Source: Flagellimonas chongwuensis (GTDB lineage Bacteria > Bacteroidota > Bacteroidia > Flavobacteriales > Flavobacteriaceae). From it: a stretch of DNA of 64,000 nucleotides. Position numbers and translations under genes: made by a program. Of the stretch, positions 25,658-34,736 are shown piece after piece. The first letter of the stretch is position 1. Every line of letters starts with the position of its first letter. The stretch lies in NCBI RefSeq assembly GCF_013376415.1, contig NZ_WYET01000002.1, positions 124,001 to 188,000 on the forward strand, written 5' to 3'. The notes beneath the pieces were generated by a model. It made no database searches and was not told the origin of the DNA. It worked only from the letters and a program-made list of their open reading frames with translations.

Positions 25658-26509
25658 ATGCGCATCAGTATTGTTATTCCAGCTCACAATGAAGCAATTT
25701 TTTTACAAGATTGCCTAGATTCCTTTGTGGCCCAGACCTACTTACCCAATGAATTGCTTGTTGTGGACGACAATTCTTCCGACGATACTTTTAACATCGC
25801 AAAAGACTACGCAAAGAAATACGACTGGATAAAAGTGGTTCAGCGCAGCTCATCCAACGAACATATTCCGGGCAAAAAAGTAGTGGATACCTTTAATTTT
25901 GGGTTGCAACAAACCTCAGATTTTGACCTCATAGGCAAGTTTGATGCGGATATCATTCTGCCCAAGAATTATTTTGAACTCATCGTCAATCAATTTCAGG
26001 CCAATTGGAAACTCGGAATGTGCTCGGGACTTCTCTACATCAAAAAAGGAGAAAATTGGATTTATGAAAACATCGCGGATAAAAATCATATCCGAGGACC
26101 TATTAAACTTTACCACAAAGCCTGCTTTGAAAAAATCGGCGGTCTGCGTCCGGGAGTGGGTTGGGATACTGTGGATACGCTTTTGGCCAAATACCACGAT
26201 TTTGAAACGGTAACACTTCCTCAACTCAAAGTAAAGCACCTCCGCCCGACGGGCCATGGATACAGTACCAAAAACTATCAATCCAAAGGTGTCGCGATGT
26301 ATAAAATAGGATACGGACTAGTACTCACCAAAATCGCCGCATTAAAAATGGCCTGGCAGGCTAAAAGTCCGGGGTTATACTTCCAAGCCATATTTGGCTA
26401 CCTAAGAGCTTTCTTCCAACAGCAACCCAAATACGTTTCCCAAAAAGAAGGAAAGTTTATAAGGAGCTATCGTTGGAAAGGGATTTGGTCCAAACTTCAT
26501 GCTATTTGA
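25658..26509 (+). CDS. Family 2 glycosyltransferase
   Basis: The 283-residue protein starts 'MRISIVIPAHNEAIFLQDCL' and has the GT2 signatures: 'ELLVVDDNSSDDTFNIAKDY' near residue 40 and the DxD motif in 'LIGKFDADIILPKNYFEL' near residues 95-100. Tail residues 'LRPTGHGYSTKNY' and a C-terminal amphipathic part suggest peripheral membrane binding. Such enzymes use a nucleotide sugar to build envelope polysaccharides or glycolipids. It follows the methyltransferase gene by 37 bp and ends eight bases inside the convergent pafA gene. The acceptor is unknown. Confidence 0.9.
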   Translation: MRISIVIPAHNEAIFLQDCLDSFVAQTYLPNELLVVDDNSSDDTFNIAKDYAKKYDWIKVVQRSSSNEHIPGKKVVDTFNFGLQQTSDFDLIGKFDADIILPKNYFELIVNQFQANWKLGMCSGLLYIKKGENWIYENIADKNHIRGPIKLYHKACFEKIGGLRPGVGWDTVDTLLAKYHDFETVTLPQLKVKHLRPTGHGYSTKNYQSKGVAMYKIGYGLVLTKIAALKMAWQAKSPGLYFQAIFGYLRAFFQQQPKYVSQKEGKFIRSYRWKGIWSKLHAI

Positions 26510-28181
26510 ACTCCAAGACCTCCCCAATAGGCCGGCCTGTTGTTCCACTTGGGAAAGCAATACCCAACAAAGCCGCAATAGTGGGTGCGATATCGGGAAT
26601 CTCCGTGCGGTTTACCGTACTTCCCTGTTTAATGCCTTTACCATACAACAATAATGGCACATGAGTATCGTAGATTTGAGGCGAACCATGTGTAGAGCCC
26701 GTGGTACCATAAGAAATATAACCTACCTTGGGCACTAACAACACATCACCGGAACGCTTTTGGCTATAGCCATTCTGTAAAATGTATGGTATCCCTTCGG
26801 TGTATTCGTTTTTCCACATTTGACTGGCCGTATAAACTTGACCAATCCCCTCATAAGTCAATAATTCTCTTGCGATATCTTCTTGGGCATCTTCTAGCTT
26901 GATATCCAAATTGGCCAATATTTTATGGTCCAAAAACAATTGATAGTTGGAAAAGTCCCTGACCACATCCGTAGTTCCATATTTGTATTGAAGAAACTCT
27001 CCAAACTTTGCTTTCATACCGTTCATATCCAAATAACCAGCAGGAATTTTGGAATCCATCAAATAGGTGGGAACATCGATGGCCGCATGATCTGCCGTTA
27101 AGAAAACGGTATATTCACCTTCTCCCACCTTCTCGTCCAAAGTAGAAAAAATACGGGCCAAATCTTGATCTAATCTTATGTAAGTATCTTCCACCTCTTT
27201 AGAGTTCACCCCAAAAAAATGCCCCACATAATCGGTACTGGAAAAACTAATGGCCAAGAAATCCGTAATGGTATCTGTTCCAAGGTCTTCGCCTTCCAAA
27301 GCGGCCAGGGCAAAATCTGCTGTAATGCTATTTCCATAAGGGCTTCTTCTTATCAAATCGAACTGACCGTTTTGATCCCAAATTGCCGGAAGGTCATGAG
27401 GAAAAGTATTGCTGGTTTCTCCCTTTTGCAATCCTTCGTAATTATTGGCATCCAAACCACTTTCTACATACGTTTCAATAGGTTTTAGCGTATTCCATGG
27501 CTTTTTGTATGACTCTACAATATCCGAACTATTAAAGTCCACGACCCATTGGGGCAATTCATCCATGTAATAGGTACTTGTTATCCAGTTGCCATCTTGT
27601 CCGCCCTCGAACCAGTACGCCCCATTTGCAGCGTGGCCTGCCGGAAGGATGGCTCCCCTATCTTTTAAGGCTACACCTATAACCTTTCCCCTTTTTTGAG
27701 TGTGTAATCGTAATTCGTCCGTGATGGTAGTAGTGAGCATACGGTGCGGCGACATTTTCCCTGCATCCGATGTGGTGCCCACTGAGCTGTAACTATCATC
27801 CCCTGCACAATACACATCTTCCCCCAATTCTTTATCAAACCAATCGTTCCCGATTATACCGTGCGTAGCCGGTGTGGTTCCCGTATAGACCGAGGTGTGA
27901 CCGGGCCCAGTACTGGTGGGCGCATAATTGAAGTGATTGTTTTTACAATTGAACCCTTCGTTTACCAATCGCTTAAAGCCCCCTTCTCCGTACTGATTCC
28001 AGAAACGGGTCAGATAATCGTAACGCATCTGATCTACTACAATACCCACCACTAGTTTTGGCGATTGTGCAATTGGTGCTGGGGGTTGTACTTGCTCATC
28101 ATTCTTTTTTCTTCGCTGACCATAGGAAAAACTGATCATGCACAATGCAAAAAGGGAAACTATAAGGTTGGTTGTTCTCAT
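26502..28181 (-). CDS. pafA: Alkaline phosphatase of the PafA type
   Basis: This 559-residue protein has a Sec signal peptide (MRTTNLIVSLFALCMISFSYG) and belongs to the phospho-/sulfo-transferase superfamily. Metal ligand Asp in 'VVGIVVDQMRYDYL', the catalytic Thr91 in 'YAPTSTGPGHTSVYTGTTPA' and the later 'FLTADHAAIDVPTYL' and 'GSTHGSP' are as in PafA, the phosphate-insensitive periplasmic phosphatase of Bacteroidota. It releases phosphate from organic monoesters. The gene is monocistronic and convergent with the glycosyltransferase gene, overlapping it by eight bases. Regulation is not visible. Confidence 0.92.
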   Translation of the reverse strand: MRTTNLIVSLFALCMISFSYGQRRKKNDEQVQPPAPIAQSPKLVVGIVVDQMRYDYLTRFWNQYGEGGFKRLVNEGFNCKNNHFNYAPTSTGPGHTSVYTGTTPATHGIIGNDWFDKELGEDVYCAGDDSYSSVGTTSDAGKMSPHRMLTTTITDELRLHTQKRGKVIGVALKDRGAILPAGHAANGAYWFEGGQDGNWITSTYYMDELPQWVVDFNSSDIVESYKKPWNTLKPIETYVESGLDANNYEGLQKGETSNTFPHDLPAIWDQNGQFDLIRRSPYGNSITADFALAALEGEDLGTDTITDFLAISFSSTDYVGHFFGVNSKEVEDTYIRLDQDLARIFSTLDEKVGEGEYTVFLTADHAAIDVPTYLMDSKIPAGYLDMNGMKAKFGEFLQYKYGTTDVVRDFSNYQLFLDHKILANLDIKLEDAQEDIARELLTYEGIGQVYTASQMWKNEYTEGIPYILQNGYSQKRSGDVLLVPKVGYISYGTTGSTHGSPQIYDTHVPLLLYGKGIKQGSTVNRTEIPDIAPTIAALLGIAFPSGTTGRPIGEVLEFK

Positions 28182-28298
28182 GTTATAGGTTTAATCAAAT
28201 TAGGGCAAAACTATTCATTTATCCTGTTTTAAAATTTAAATGAAGGTTAAAAGCTGCACAATATTCTTATTTTTATCACCTCAAGTCCAAATAAGCGC

Positions 28299-29036
28299 AT
28301 GAAATACCTAGAAGCGATTGGAAAATACTTCATCATGGTTTGGGAAGTATTTAAAAAGCCTACCAAGTGGCGTATTATGAAAACCTTGATTCTCAAGGAA
28401 GTCGATGAATTGGTCTTTGGGGCCATGGGCATCATCATATTCATATCCTTTTTTATTGGAGGAGTTGTCACCATACAGACCGCCCTTAACTTGACAAATC
28501 CGCTTTTGCCCAAAAGTCTTATCGGATTCGCAGCAAGGCAATCCGTAATACTGGAATTTGCACCGACATTCACCTCTATAATAATGGCAGGAAAAGTGGG
28601 CTCTTACATTACTTCCAGCATTGGCACCATGCGTGTTACGGAACAAATTGATGCTCTTGAAGTTATGGGGATAAACTCCTTGAACTATCTCGTGTTCCCA
28701 AAAATTGTAGCCATTATGCTATACCCCTTTGCGGTGGCAATTTCCATGTTCGTAGGCATCTTAGGAGGGTGGGTGGCCGCTGTTTTTGGCGGTTTTGCAC
28801 CTAGCGGCGACTTTATACAGGGTCTTCAGATGGATTTTAATTCCTATCACGTCACCTATGCACTGATTAAGTCAGTAGTCTTTGCTTTTGTAATCGCGAC
28901 GGTACCATCCTTTCATGGGTATTACATGAGGGGCGGAGCTTTGGAGGTAGGCAAGGCCAGCACCACATCGTTTGTTTGGACCAGTGTTGTGATCATTATC
29001 GTGAACTATATTTTAACACAATTATTGTTGGGCTAA
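28299..29036 (+). CDS. MlaE/YrbE-type ABC transporter permease
   Basis: The 245-residue membrane protein has five to six hydrophobic segments and the MlaE family blocks 'FIGGVVTIQTALNLTNPLLP', then 'EFAPTFTSIIMAGKVGSYIT' and 'EQIDALEVMGINSLNYLVFP'. MlaE is the permease of complexes that move phospholipids or other lipids between inner and outer membranes. The ATPase gene follows with a one-base overlap (TAATG), so the two are translationally coupled. The MCE-domain (MlaD) gene that normally completes the system is not in the vicinity. Confidence 0.93.
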   Translation: MKYLEAIGKYFIMVWEVFKKPTKWRIMKTLILKEVDELVFGAMGIIIFISFFIGGVVTIQTALNLTNPLLPKSLIGFAARQSVILEFAPTFTSIIMAGKVGSYITSSIGTMRVTEQIDALEVMGINSLNYLVFPKIVAIMLYPFAVAISMFVGILGGWVAAVFGGFAPSGDFIQGLQMDFNSYHVTYALIKSVVFAFVIATVPSFHGYYMRGGALEVGKASTTSFVWTSVVIIIVNYILTQLLLG

Positions 29037-29803
29037 TGATAGAGGTAGATAACATACATAAATCGTTTGGAGACAACCACGTACTCAAAGGAATTTCAAC
29101 AACATTTGAAAAAGGAAAAACAAATCTTGTAATTGGACAAAGTGGTTCAGGGAAAACGGTCTTCTTAAAATGTCTCTTAGGGCTTTTTGAACCTGATGAG
29201 GGAAACATTTGCTACAATGGCCAGGTTTATTCCGAGCTTTCCATAAAAGAAAAAAGGAATTTAAGACAGGAAATGGGAATGGTATTCCAGGGCAGTGCTC
29301 TTTTTGACTCTATGACCGTGGAAGGCAATGTAATGTTTCCTTTGGATATGTTCACCAAACAGTCGCAATCGGAAAAACAAGATCGTGTGGATTTTGTATT
29401 GAAGCGAGTCAACTTGGTGGATGCCCACAAACGATTTCCTGCCGAAATATCCGGTGGTATGCAGAAAAGGGTCGCCATTGCAAGAGCCATTGTGATGAAT
29501 CCAAAATACTTGTTCTGTGATGAACCCAACTCTGGGCTCGACCCAAAAACCGCCATCCTAATCGACAACCTGATTCACGAGATCACTCAGGAATATGACA
29601 TTACGACCATTATCAACACTCACGATATGAACTCGGTAATGGAAATCGGGGAGAAAATAATCTTTCTAAAAAACGGACTTAAAGAGTGGGAAGGCACCAA
29701 CAAAGAAATCTTTAAAACCGATAATCAAGCGGTTACCGACTTTGTGTACTCTTCCGAATTATTTAAAAAGGTCCGACAAATGTATATTGAGGAAAGGAAT
29801 TAA
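29036..29803 (+). CDS. MlaF-type ABC transporter ATP-binding protein
   Basis: This 255-residue ATPase begins 'MIEVDNIHKSFGDNHVLKGI' and contains Walker A 'IGQSGSGKTVFLKCLLGL', Q-loop 'GMVFQGSALFDSMTV', signature 'ISGGMQKRVAIARAI', Walker B 'YLFCDEPNSGLDPKT' and the switch His in 'IINTHDMNSV'. The pattern fits MlaF, the ATPase of the MCE lipid transporter. I chose the ATG overlapping the permease stop rather than an upstream frame within the permease gene. It ends about 26 bp before the convergent DUF389 gene. Confidence 0.93.
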   Translation: MIEVDNIHKSFGDNHVLKGISTTFEKGKTNLVIGQSGSGKTVFLKCLLGLFEPDEGNICYNGQVYSELSIKEKRNLRQEMGMVFQGSALFDSMTVEGNVMFPLDMFTKQSQSEKQDRVDFVLKRVNLVDAHKRFPAEISGGMQKRVAIARAIVMNPKYLFCDEPNSGLDPKTAILIDNLIHEITQEYDITTIINTHDMNSVMEIGEKIIFLKNGLKEWEGTNKEIFKTDNQAVTDFVYSSELFKKVRQMYIEERN

Positions 29804-29828
29804 CCCAGACATCAGACATCTAAATAAA

Positions 29829-31289
29829 TCAATCTACCTCTTTAATAACCAAGGTGGAGTCTTGAAGTCTCAACTTTAACCATGCCAACATTTTTTTGGT
29901 ATCGGCTTCTTTTTGACTTGAGCTCAATCCGCTTTTCCAATTTACCTCAAAGACAGGCACTGTATCCAACTTTTTAAAATCGGTACGTATTTGGTAAGAG
30001 AAACCTAAAGCATCAATATTCTCATAATTGGCTTTAGCTTCTGCACTTATACTTTGAAAAGGGACCCTCCTACCCACATTCCTTGTTAGAATGGACAGCT
30101 CTTCTTCGAGCAGTCTGATTTGCTCATCCTTATTCAACAGCTCGGCCTTATTTTTCTCATAAAGTTCGCTTACATAATTGAACTTTTCTTCTGAATCATC
30201 CCTTCCTCCCTGAATAATATGGAGTTCGGCATCCTTGAGCCTATTGTATTCATTCTTCTGTGTTCTCCATGTATTGATGATATTCTCCGGAACCAATTCA
30301 TCGCCCATAAAAACCACTTCGATCATTGAGGTCCCATCATCCACATATTCCAATTTGGTGAGATTGTCCACATATCTTCCAGCACCATCAAACTGATATA
30401 CCTCTACCGTACCTTTTAAAAACTCTTGAGCCTGTTTCATAAAAAGGGACTCCTGAAAAACATTGTAAAACGTAAATCCGGCCGGAATCATTACCAAAAT
30501 CCCTGTAATGGAAGCCAAGCGAGCTATCAACCTTCTGCGTTGGGAATTGGCATATCGCACCATGGGGAACCTCAGGAACTTGATGACCAAGAAGGTTGCC
30601 AGACCTATAAAAATGGTATTTATGATGAACAAATACATGGCCCCAGCGGCATACCACGGCTTGCCAATGGCCAAACCGAAACCTACCGTACAAAGAGGCG
30701 GCATCAAAGCAGTTGCAATGGCCACACCAAAAATAACACTGGCAATGGTCCCCTTTTTTGCCCGGGCGATTACCAGTGCCAATCCACCAAAAAATGCTAT
30801 CAGTACATCCCGAATATCGGGTTTGGTACGAGCCAACAATTCCGAAGATTCATCACGCAAAGGAAAAAAGTAGAAAAACAGGAATGCGGTGATCACACTC
30901 AAAACCACCATTACAGTGAAATTCTTGAGCGACCTACGCAACGTATCAATATCATTTATGGCCAATGACATGCCCATTCCCAAAATAGGACCCATCAGTG
31001 GGGAGATAAGCATGGCGCCAATAACCACCGCTGTTGAGTTGGCGTTCAACCCAATGGATGCAATGAAAATGGAGCACACCAAAATCCATGTGGTGTGGTT
31101 CTTAAAGGGAATATCCGCAATGATGGATTCTTTGGTGGCCGCGGCATCCGTATTGGAACGGATTTCCAACAAATCCGAAAGGAATTTGCGCACGCTGCCC
31201 AAAAGCCCCTTAAAATCCTTTTTTACCTCATCCCCACTGTCTTGGTTGGGTGGTGTGGTCTCTGCTTCCTTTTTTTGTTCTTCGGTCAT
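29829..31289 (-). CDS. DUF389 family membrane protein
   Basis: The 486-residue protein has a charged N-terminus, then the DUF389 block with 'IFIASIGLNANSTAVVIGAM' followed by LISPLMGPILGMGMSLA (residues about 77-113), and several further hydrophobic helices to about residue 285. The C-terminal 200 residues are hydrophilic with a coiled-coil-like stretch 'LYEKNKAELLNKDEQIRLLE'. DUF389 proteins are inner-membrane proteins of unknown function. The gene lies three bases after the guanylyltransferase gene on the same strand and probably shares its transcript. Confidence 0.9.
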   Translation of the reverse strand: MTEEQKKEAETTPPNQDSGDEVKKDFKGLLGSVRKFLSDLLEIRSNTDAAATKESIIADIPFKNHTTWILVCSIFIASIGLNANSTAVVIGAMLISPLMGPILGMGMSLAINDIDTLRRSLKNFTVMVVLSVITAFLFFYFFPLRDESSELLARTKPDIRDVLIAFFGGLALVIARAKKGTIASVIFGVAIATALMPPLCTVGFGLAIGKPWYAAGAMYLFIINTIFIGLATFLVIKFLRFPMVRYANSQRRRLIARLASITGILVMIPAGFTFYNVFQESLFMKQAQEFLKGTVEVYQFDGAGRYVDNLTKLEYVDDGTSMIEVVFMGDELVPENIINTWRTQKNEYNRLKDAELHIIQGGRDDSEEKFNYVSELYEKNKAELLNKDEQIRLLEEELSILTRNVGRRVPFQSISAEAKANYENIDALGFSYQIRTDFKKLDTVPVFEVNWKSGLSSSQKEADTKKMLAWLKLRLQDSTLVIKEVD

Positions 31290-31292
31290 ATA

Positions 31293-32372
31293 TTATGCAA
31301 ACTGATCCCCAAATTTTTCCTTCACTTGGGCCAATACTTTTTTAATATCCTGTTGTTTGTCCTTAGGGTAAATAAGGAGCACTTCTTCTTTATCCACAAT
31401 GATGTAATCCTCCAGACCATCAACCACAACTACTTTTCCTTTTGGGCTGCGAATCATATTGCCTTTTGCATCTTCCAAAAGGGTTTGGGCGTTCACAACC
31501 GCGTTCTCATTTTCGTCCTTCTCCAATTTATCATAAAGAGCGCCCCACGTACCTAAATCGTTCCAATCAAAAGTAGCTGGCAATGTGTAAATGGATTTGG
31601 ATTGTTCCAAGATAGCATAATCAATGGATATGTTTTCTGCCTTGGCGTAATTTTCTTGGATAAAAGCTCTTTCCTCACTTGTGTTGTAACAGGATATACC
31701 TTTACCAAATAGTTTATATTGATCTGGCTGATATTTTTTGAAGGCTTCCACTATGGTTTCCACGCTCCACATAAAAATGCCCGCGTTCCATAAAAAGTTG
31801 CCTTGAGCCAAAAATTCCTTTGCGGTTTCATAATCCGGTTTTTCCCTGAATTGGGACACCTTTTTTAGTTGCGCGTCACTTCCTTTTTCAAATTCGATAT
31901 AACCAAATCCCGTATTCGGGAAAGTTGGCTGAATCCCTAAAGTACATAGTGCATTTTCTTCTTCACATTTATTGAAACATGCGGTTACATCCTTTTCAAA
32001 TGCTTCCTCATCTTCTATCCAATGATCACTTGGAGCTACTATCATTACCGCATTGGGATTCATTTTCTGAATCTTTAGTGATGCATACAATATACAAGGT
32101 GCTGTATTTCTCATCGCAGGCTCCAACACCACTTGGTCTTGTTTTACCATGGGCAGTTGTTCCAACACTAAGTCGTTATACTGCTCGTTGGTGAGAATCA
32201 GAATATTTTCAGTGGAAACAAACTTGTTTAGCCGATCAAACGTCTTTTGAATCAGTGTTTTGCCAGTTCCCAACATATCATGAAACTGTTTTGGGTTGGA
32301 TGATGTACTTATAGGCCAAAACCTAGAACCAACTCCTCCTGCCATTAAAACTGCGTAATAATTCTTGTTCAT
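31293..32372 (-). CDS. Mannose-1-phosphate guanylyltransferase
   Basis: This 359-residue nucleotidyltransferase makes GDP-mannose from mannose-1-phosphate and GTP. The signature 'VLMAGGVGSRFWPISTSSNP' is near residue 8, followed by 'KQFHDMLGTGKTLIQKTFDR', 'IVAPSDHWIEDEEAF' near 118, 'FREKPDYETAKEFLAQGNFL' near 175 and 'FDWNDLGTWGALYDKLE' near 270. The phosphomannose isomerase domain of long ManC proteins is absent. GDP-mannose feeds glycan synthesis. It follows the SprT-like gene by 28 bp and precedes the DUF389 gene by three bases, forming a likely three-gene operon. Confidence 0.94.
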   Translation of the reverse strand: MNKNYYAVLMAGGVGSRFWPISTSSNPKQFHDMLGTGKTLIQKTFDRLNKFVSTENILILTNEQYNDLVLEQLPMVKQDQVVLEPAMRNTAPCILYASLKIQKMNPNAVMIVAPSDHWIEDEEAFEKDVTACFNKCEEENALCTLGIQPTFPNTGFGYIEFEKGSDAQLKKVSQFREKPDYETAKEFLAQGNFLWNAGIFMWSVETIVEAFKKYQPDQYKLFGKGISCYNTSEERAFIQENYAKAENISIDYAILEQSKSIYTLPATFDWNDLGTWGALYDKLEKDENENAVVNAQTLLEDAKGNMIRSPKGKVVVVDGLEDYIIVDKEEVLLIYPKDKQQDIKKVLAQVKEKFGDQFA

Positions 32373-32400
32373 CTTGCTGTTTTTCTAATTAGAATGCTGG

Positions 32401-33015
32401 TTATCCCGAAACATCTTGAACCAACTCAACCTCCGCGTTTGGTTGAAACAAATATAATCTCCCGGTTGATAACTCCACACATTCATACCGTTTTACTTTC
32501 TTATTTCCTTTTTTGAACAACTTGCCGTTGTACAGTCTAAAAACACTGCCCGTAGGCAATTCGTAGACATAACTGTGGCACCGTTCATCCTCATCAAAAG
32601 CTTTTAGCGCAATGGACAATCTGGCATCTGTGCTACTACTGGCTTTTGGATTTTTAAAGTGATTTGCAATTATGGGCAACAGTTGCGTTGGAAACACCTC
32701 TGGCCGAATAAATGGAACCATTAAGTGTTGAAAGGTACGCTTCCATTCCACTCCATGCGGTTTTATTCGACGACCATACGTTTCAAAGGCCACCAAATGC
32801 GCTATTTCGTGGACGAGTGTAATCAGGAATCGGTATTTGTTGAGTGATGCATTTACGGTTATCAAATGCAATCCGTTCGGCAATCTGCGGTAATCACCAT
32901 GGCGGGTAACACGATGGTTCACAATTTTTAAATGCACTCCATGTGTTTTGATGAGTTCAAAACAAGGAGCTACTGCAAGTTCAGGAAGGTATTTTTGTAG
33001 GGTAGTTTCCATCAT
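32401..33015 (-). CDS. SprT-like zinc metallopeptidase domain protein
   Basis: The 204-residue protein has the SprT zinc motif 'ITLVHEIAHLVAFETYGR' near residue 85, with a later His in 'KPHGVEWKRTFQHLM', and a C-terminal small beta domain with 'LYNGKLFKKGNKKVKRYECV', but no Cys-based zinc ribbon as in some SprT proteins. By homology it could be a DNA-protein crosslink protease, but this is unproven in bacteria. It heads the transcript that continues into the guanylyltransferase and DUF389 genes. Two in-frame Met are present at the start and the first is used. Confidence 0.88.
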   Translation of the reverse strand: MMETTLQKYLPELAVAPCFELIKTHGVHLKIVNHRVTRHGDYRRLPNGLHLITVNASLNKYRFLITLVHEIAHLVAFETYGRRIKPHGVEWKRTFQHLMVPFIRPEVFPTQLLPIIANHFKNPKASSSTDARLSIALKAFDEDERCHSYVYELPTGSVFRLYNGKLFKKGNKKVKRYECVELSTGRLYLFQPNAEVELVQDVSG

Positions 33016-33096
33016 TCGTCAAACGAAAATAGGCATTCGTCAATTAACCTCATCCAATGCTTAAAATGTTTTTTACTTTTCACAAAACAATAAGTC

Positions 33097-33999
33097 ATGA
33101 GAGCTACCATTTTACTATTGATTGTCATTCTGCCGTATATAGGTATAGGTCAAAACAAAACTTCTCTTGAAAAAACACTATGGAAAAGGGTTCAAAGTTG
33201 CTACTCTTTGTTTGAGCCCAACAAAGATGGTATCCTAGAATATAATAAAATTGATGATTCCAAAAATGGATATTTAAAAGTGTGGGGGACGTTCCCAACT
33301 TGTGGGTGCATGTGCATCTCAACAGTTGGAGCATATAAAGATATAGATGGCAATTATACGCTCTTGCAAAAGGAAGAATTCTTATGTGAGGATAAAAACT
33401 CAATATCATCCAACAAAGATTTGGATAAGATTCTACCCGAGAACTTCGGTATACACACTTTTTCTAAAAAAGAGCTAAACATAAACTCCAAGTATGTTGT
33501 TTTTTTCTTAGATGTTGAGATACCCAGATTTGGAACTGATACCAAAGTCGCATTGCGATTTATTCCTTTTGGAATTTTCCAAGAACTGAATGGCTCCGTG
33601 ATTTCCTATGACTACTCACAAGAATATGAAAACACATCGGTCCATTACATAAAAGAAATAGAATACATGGCCCGCACAATCATCGATGACAATACCTTGA
33701 CCCACTTATTGAAAAAAGACTATGAAAGTATTCATGTGGTCGACAGAAAATTTATTGAAACAAAAATAATCGGGCCAGACTCATGGGAGAATTTTGAATC
33801 TTTTGACGAGCTCTCAGAAAAATTGAGCATATTAAAAAATGCTTATGACATTTACTCCCAGCTAGATTTTATGTCCATTCTGATGCAATGGAACAAGGAA
33901 AAAGCACGATTCGAAGTAAAATCAAAAAGTGATGGGCCCAAGACCATGACATTTAAAGAGTTTATACTGGAACATGAATTCTGGATACCTATTTGCTGA
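33097..33999 (+). CDS. Hypothetical secreted protein
   Basis: This 300-residue protein starts with a Sec signal peptide (MRATILLLIVILPYIGIGQ) and continues 'NKTSLEKTLWKRVQSCYSLF'. Near residue 67 is a Cys cluster (TCGCMC), and the C-terminal half is helical and charged. I recognise no family and no catalytic motif. It is a lone gene between the divergent SprT-like gene and the convergent SDR gene, which ends 19 bp beyond it. By eye it is richer in A and T than its neighbours. It is probably periplasmic or outer-membrane associated. Confidence 0.7.
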   Translation: MRATILLLIVILPYIGIGQNKTSLEKTLWKRVQSCYSLFEPNKDGILEYNKIDDSKNGYLKVWGTFPTCGCMCISTVGAYKDIDGNYTLLQKEEFLCEDKNSISSNKDLDKILPENFGIHTFSKKELNINSKYVVFFLDVEIPRFGTDTKVALRFIPFGIFQELNGSVISYDYSQEYENTSVHYIKEIEYMARTIIDDNTLTHLLKKDYESIHVVDRKFIETKIIGPDSWENFESFDELSEKLSILKNAYDIYSQLDFMSILMQWNKEKARFEVKSKSDGPKTMTFKEFILEHEFWIPIC

Positions 34000-34017
34000 G
34001 AATACGTAGGTCAATCC

Positions 34018-34695
34018 TTACGGCGTACTATTACTCACCTGCAACATTTTTCCATTGTAGAGTTTTTGACCTGTCAAAGCAAACTCTTTAATATATGTGG
34101 CCATCTCCAATGCAGTTAAGGGAGCTTTGTACCCTGGAAAGGCTTCTTCGAGCATCTCGGTCTGTACGGCACCTAGGGCCAATACATTAAAACTTGGGCC
34201 GGTTTCTTTATACTCTTCGGCCAATAGCTCGGTCAAGGTAATCACAGCACCCTTGCTTGAACTATACGCAGAGAGTCCTGGAAACTTCATACTGCCCTGC
34301 ACTCCTCCCATGGAACTTATGGTCACTACATGACCTTCCTGCCCCATCATGGGAAGTACTGTTTTTGTAATTTCAGCTACTCCGAACACGTTTACTTTGT
34401 AGACGCTCTCAAATTCCTCCGTCGTGGTTTCCGAAAATGGTTTGCCCAAAAACCGACCTGCATTATTAATAAGGACATCCACAACATGCCACTCGTTCAA
34501 AAATTCAGTTAGCTTTTCAAAATCGGCAGGATTGCCCAAATCAAAAGGTAACGTTTGCACATTAGGCAAATTCAGGCTTTGCACAGGCCCCCTATTTCGT
34601 GAAAGTGCCAAAACCTGATGTCCTTCCCTCGCAAAAAGTTTCACCAACTCAAATCCTATTCCCCTGCTTGTGCCTGTAATTATTATGTTTGCCAT
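34018..34695 (-). CDS. SDR family oxidoreductase
   Basis: This 225-residue classical SDR begins 'MANIIITGTSRGIGFELVKL', with the TGxxxGxG nucleotide loop, and has 'DVLINNAGRFLGKPF' near residue 75, the catalytic Ser in 'HVVTISSMGGVQGSMKFP' and the Tyr-x3-Lys in 'LSAYSSSKGAVI' near 150. It is close in pattern to dehydrogenases of unknown substrate. Its start lies 41 bp after the M28 peptidase stop on the same strand, with no clear terminator between. Confidence 0.92.
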   Translation of the reverse strand: MANIIITGTSRGIGFELVKLFAREGHQVLALSRNRGPVQSLNLPNVQTLPFDLGNPADFEKLTEFLNEWHVVDVLINNAGRFLGKPFSETTTEEFESVYKVNVFGVAEITKTVLPMMGQEGHVVTISSMGGVQGSMKFPGLSAYSSSKGAVITLTELLAEEYKETGPSFNVLALGAVQTEMLEEAFPGYKAPLTALEMATYIKEFALTGQKLYNGKMLQVSNSTP

Positions 34696-34736
34696 AAGTG
34701 AAATCTCTCGACTGCGCTCGAGATGACAGTTTTAAA

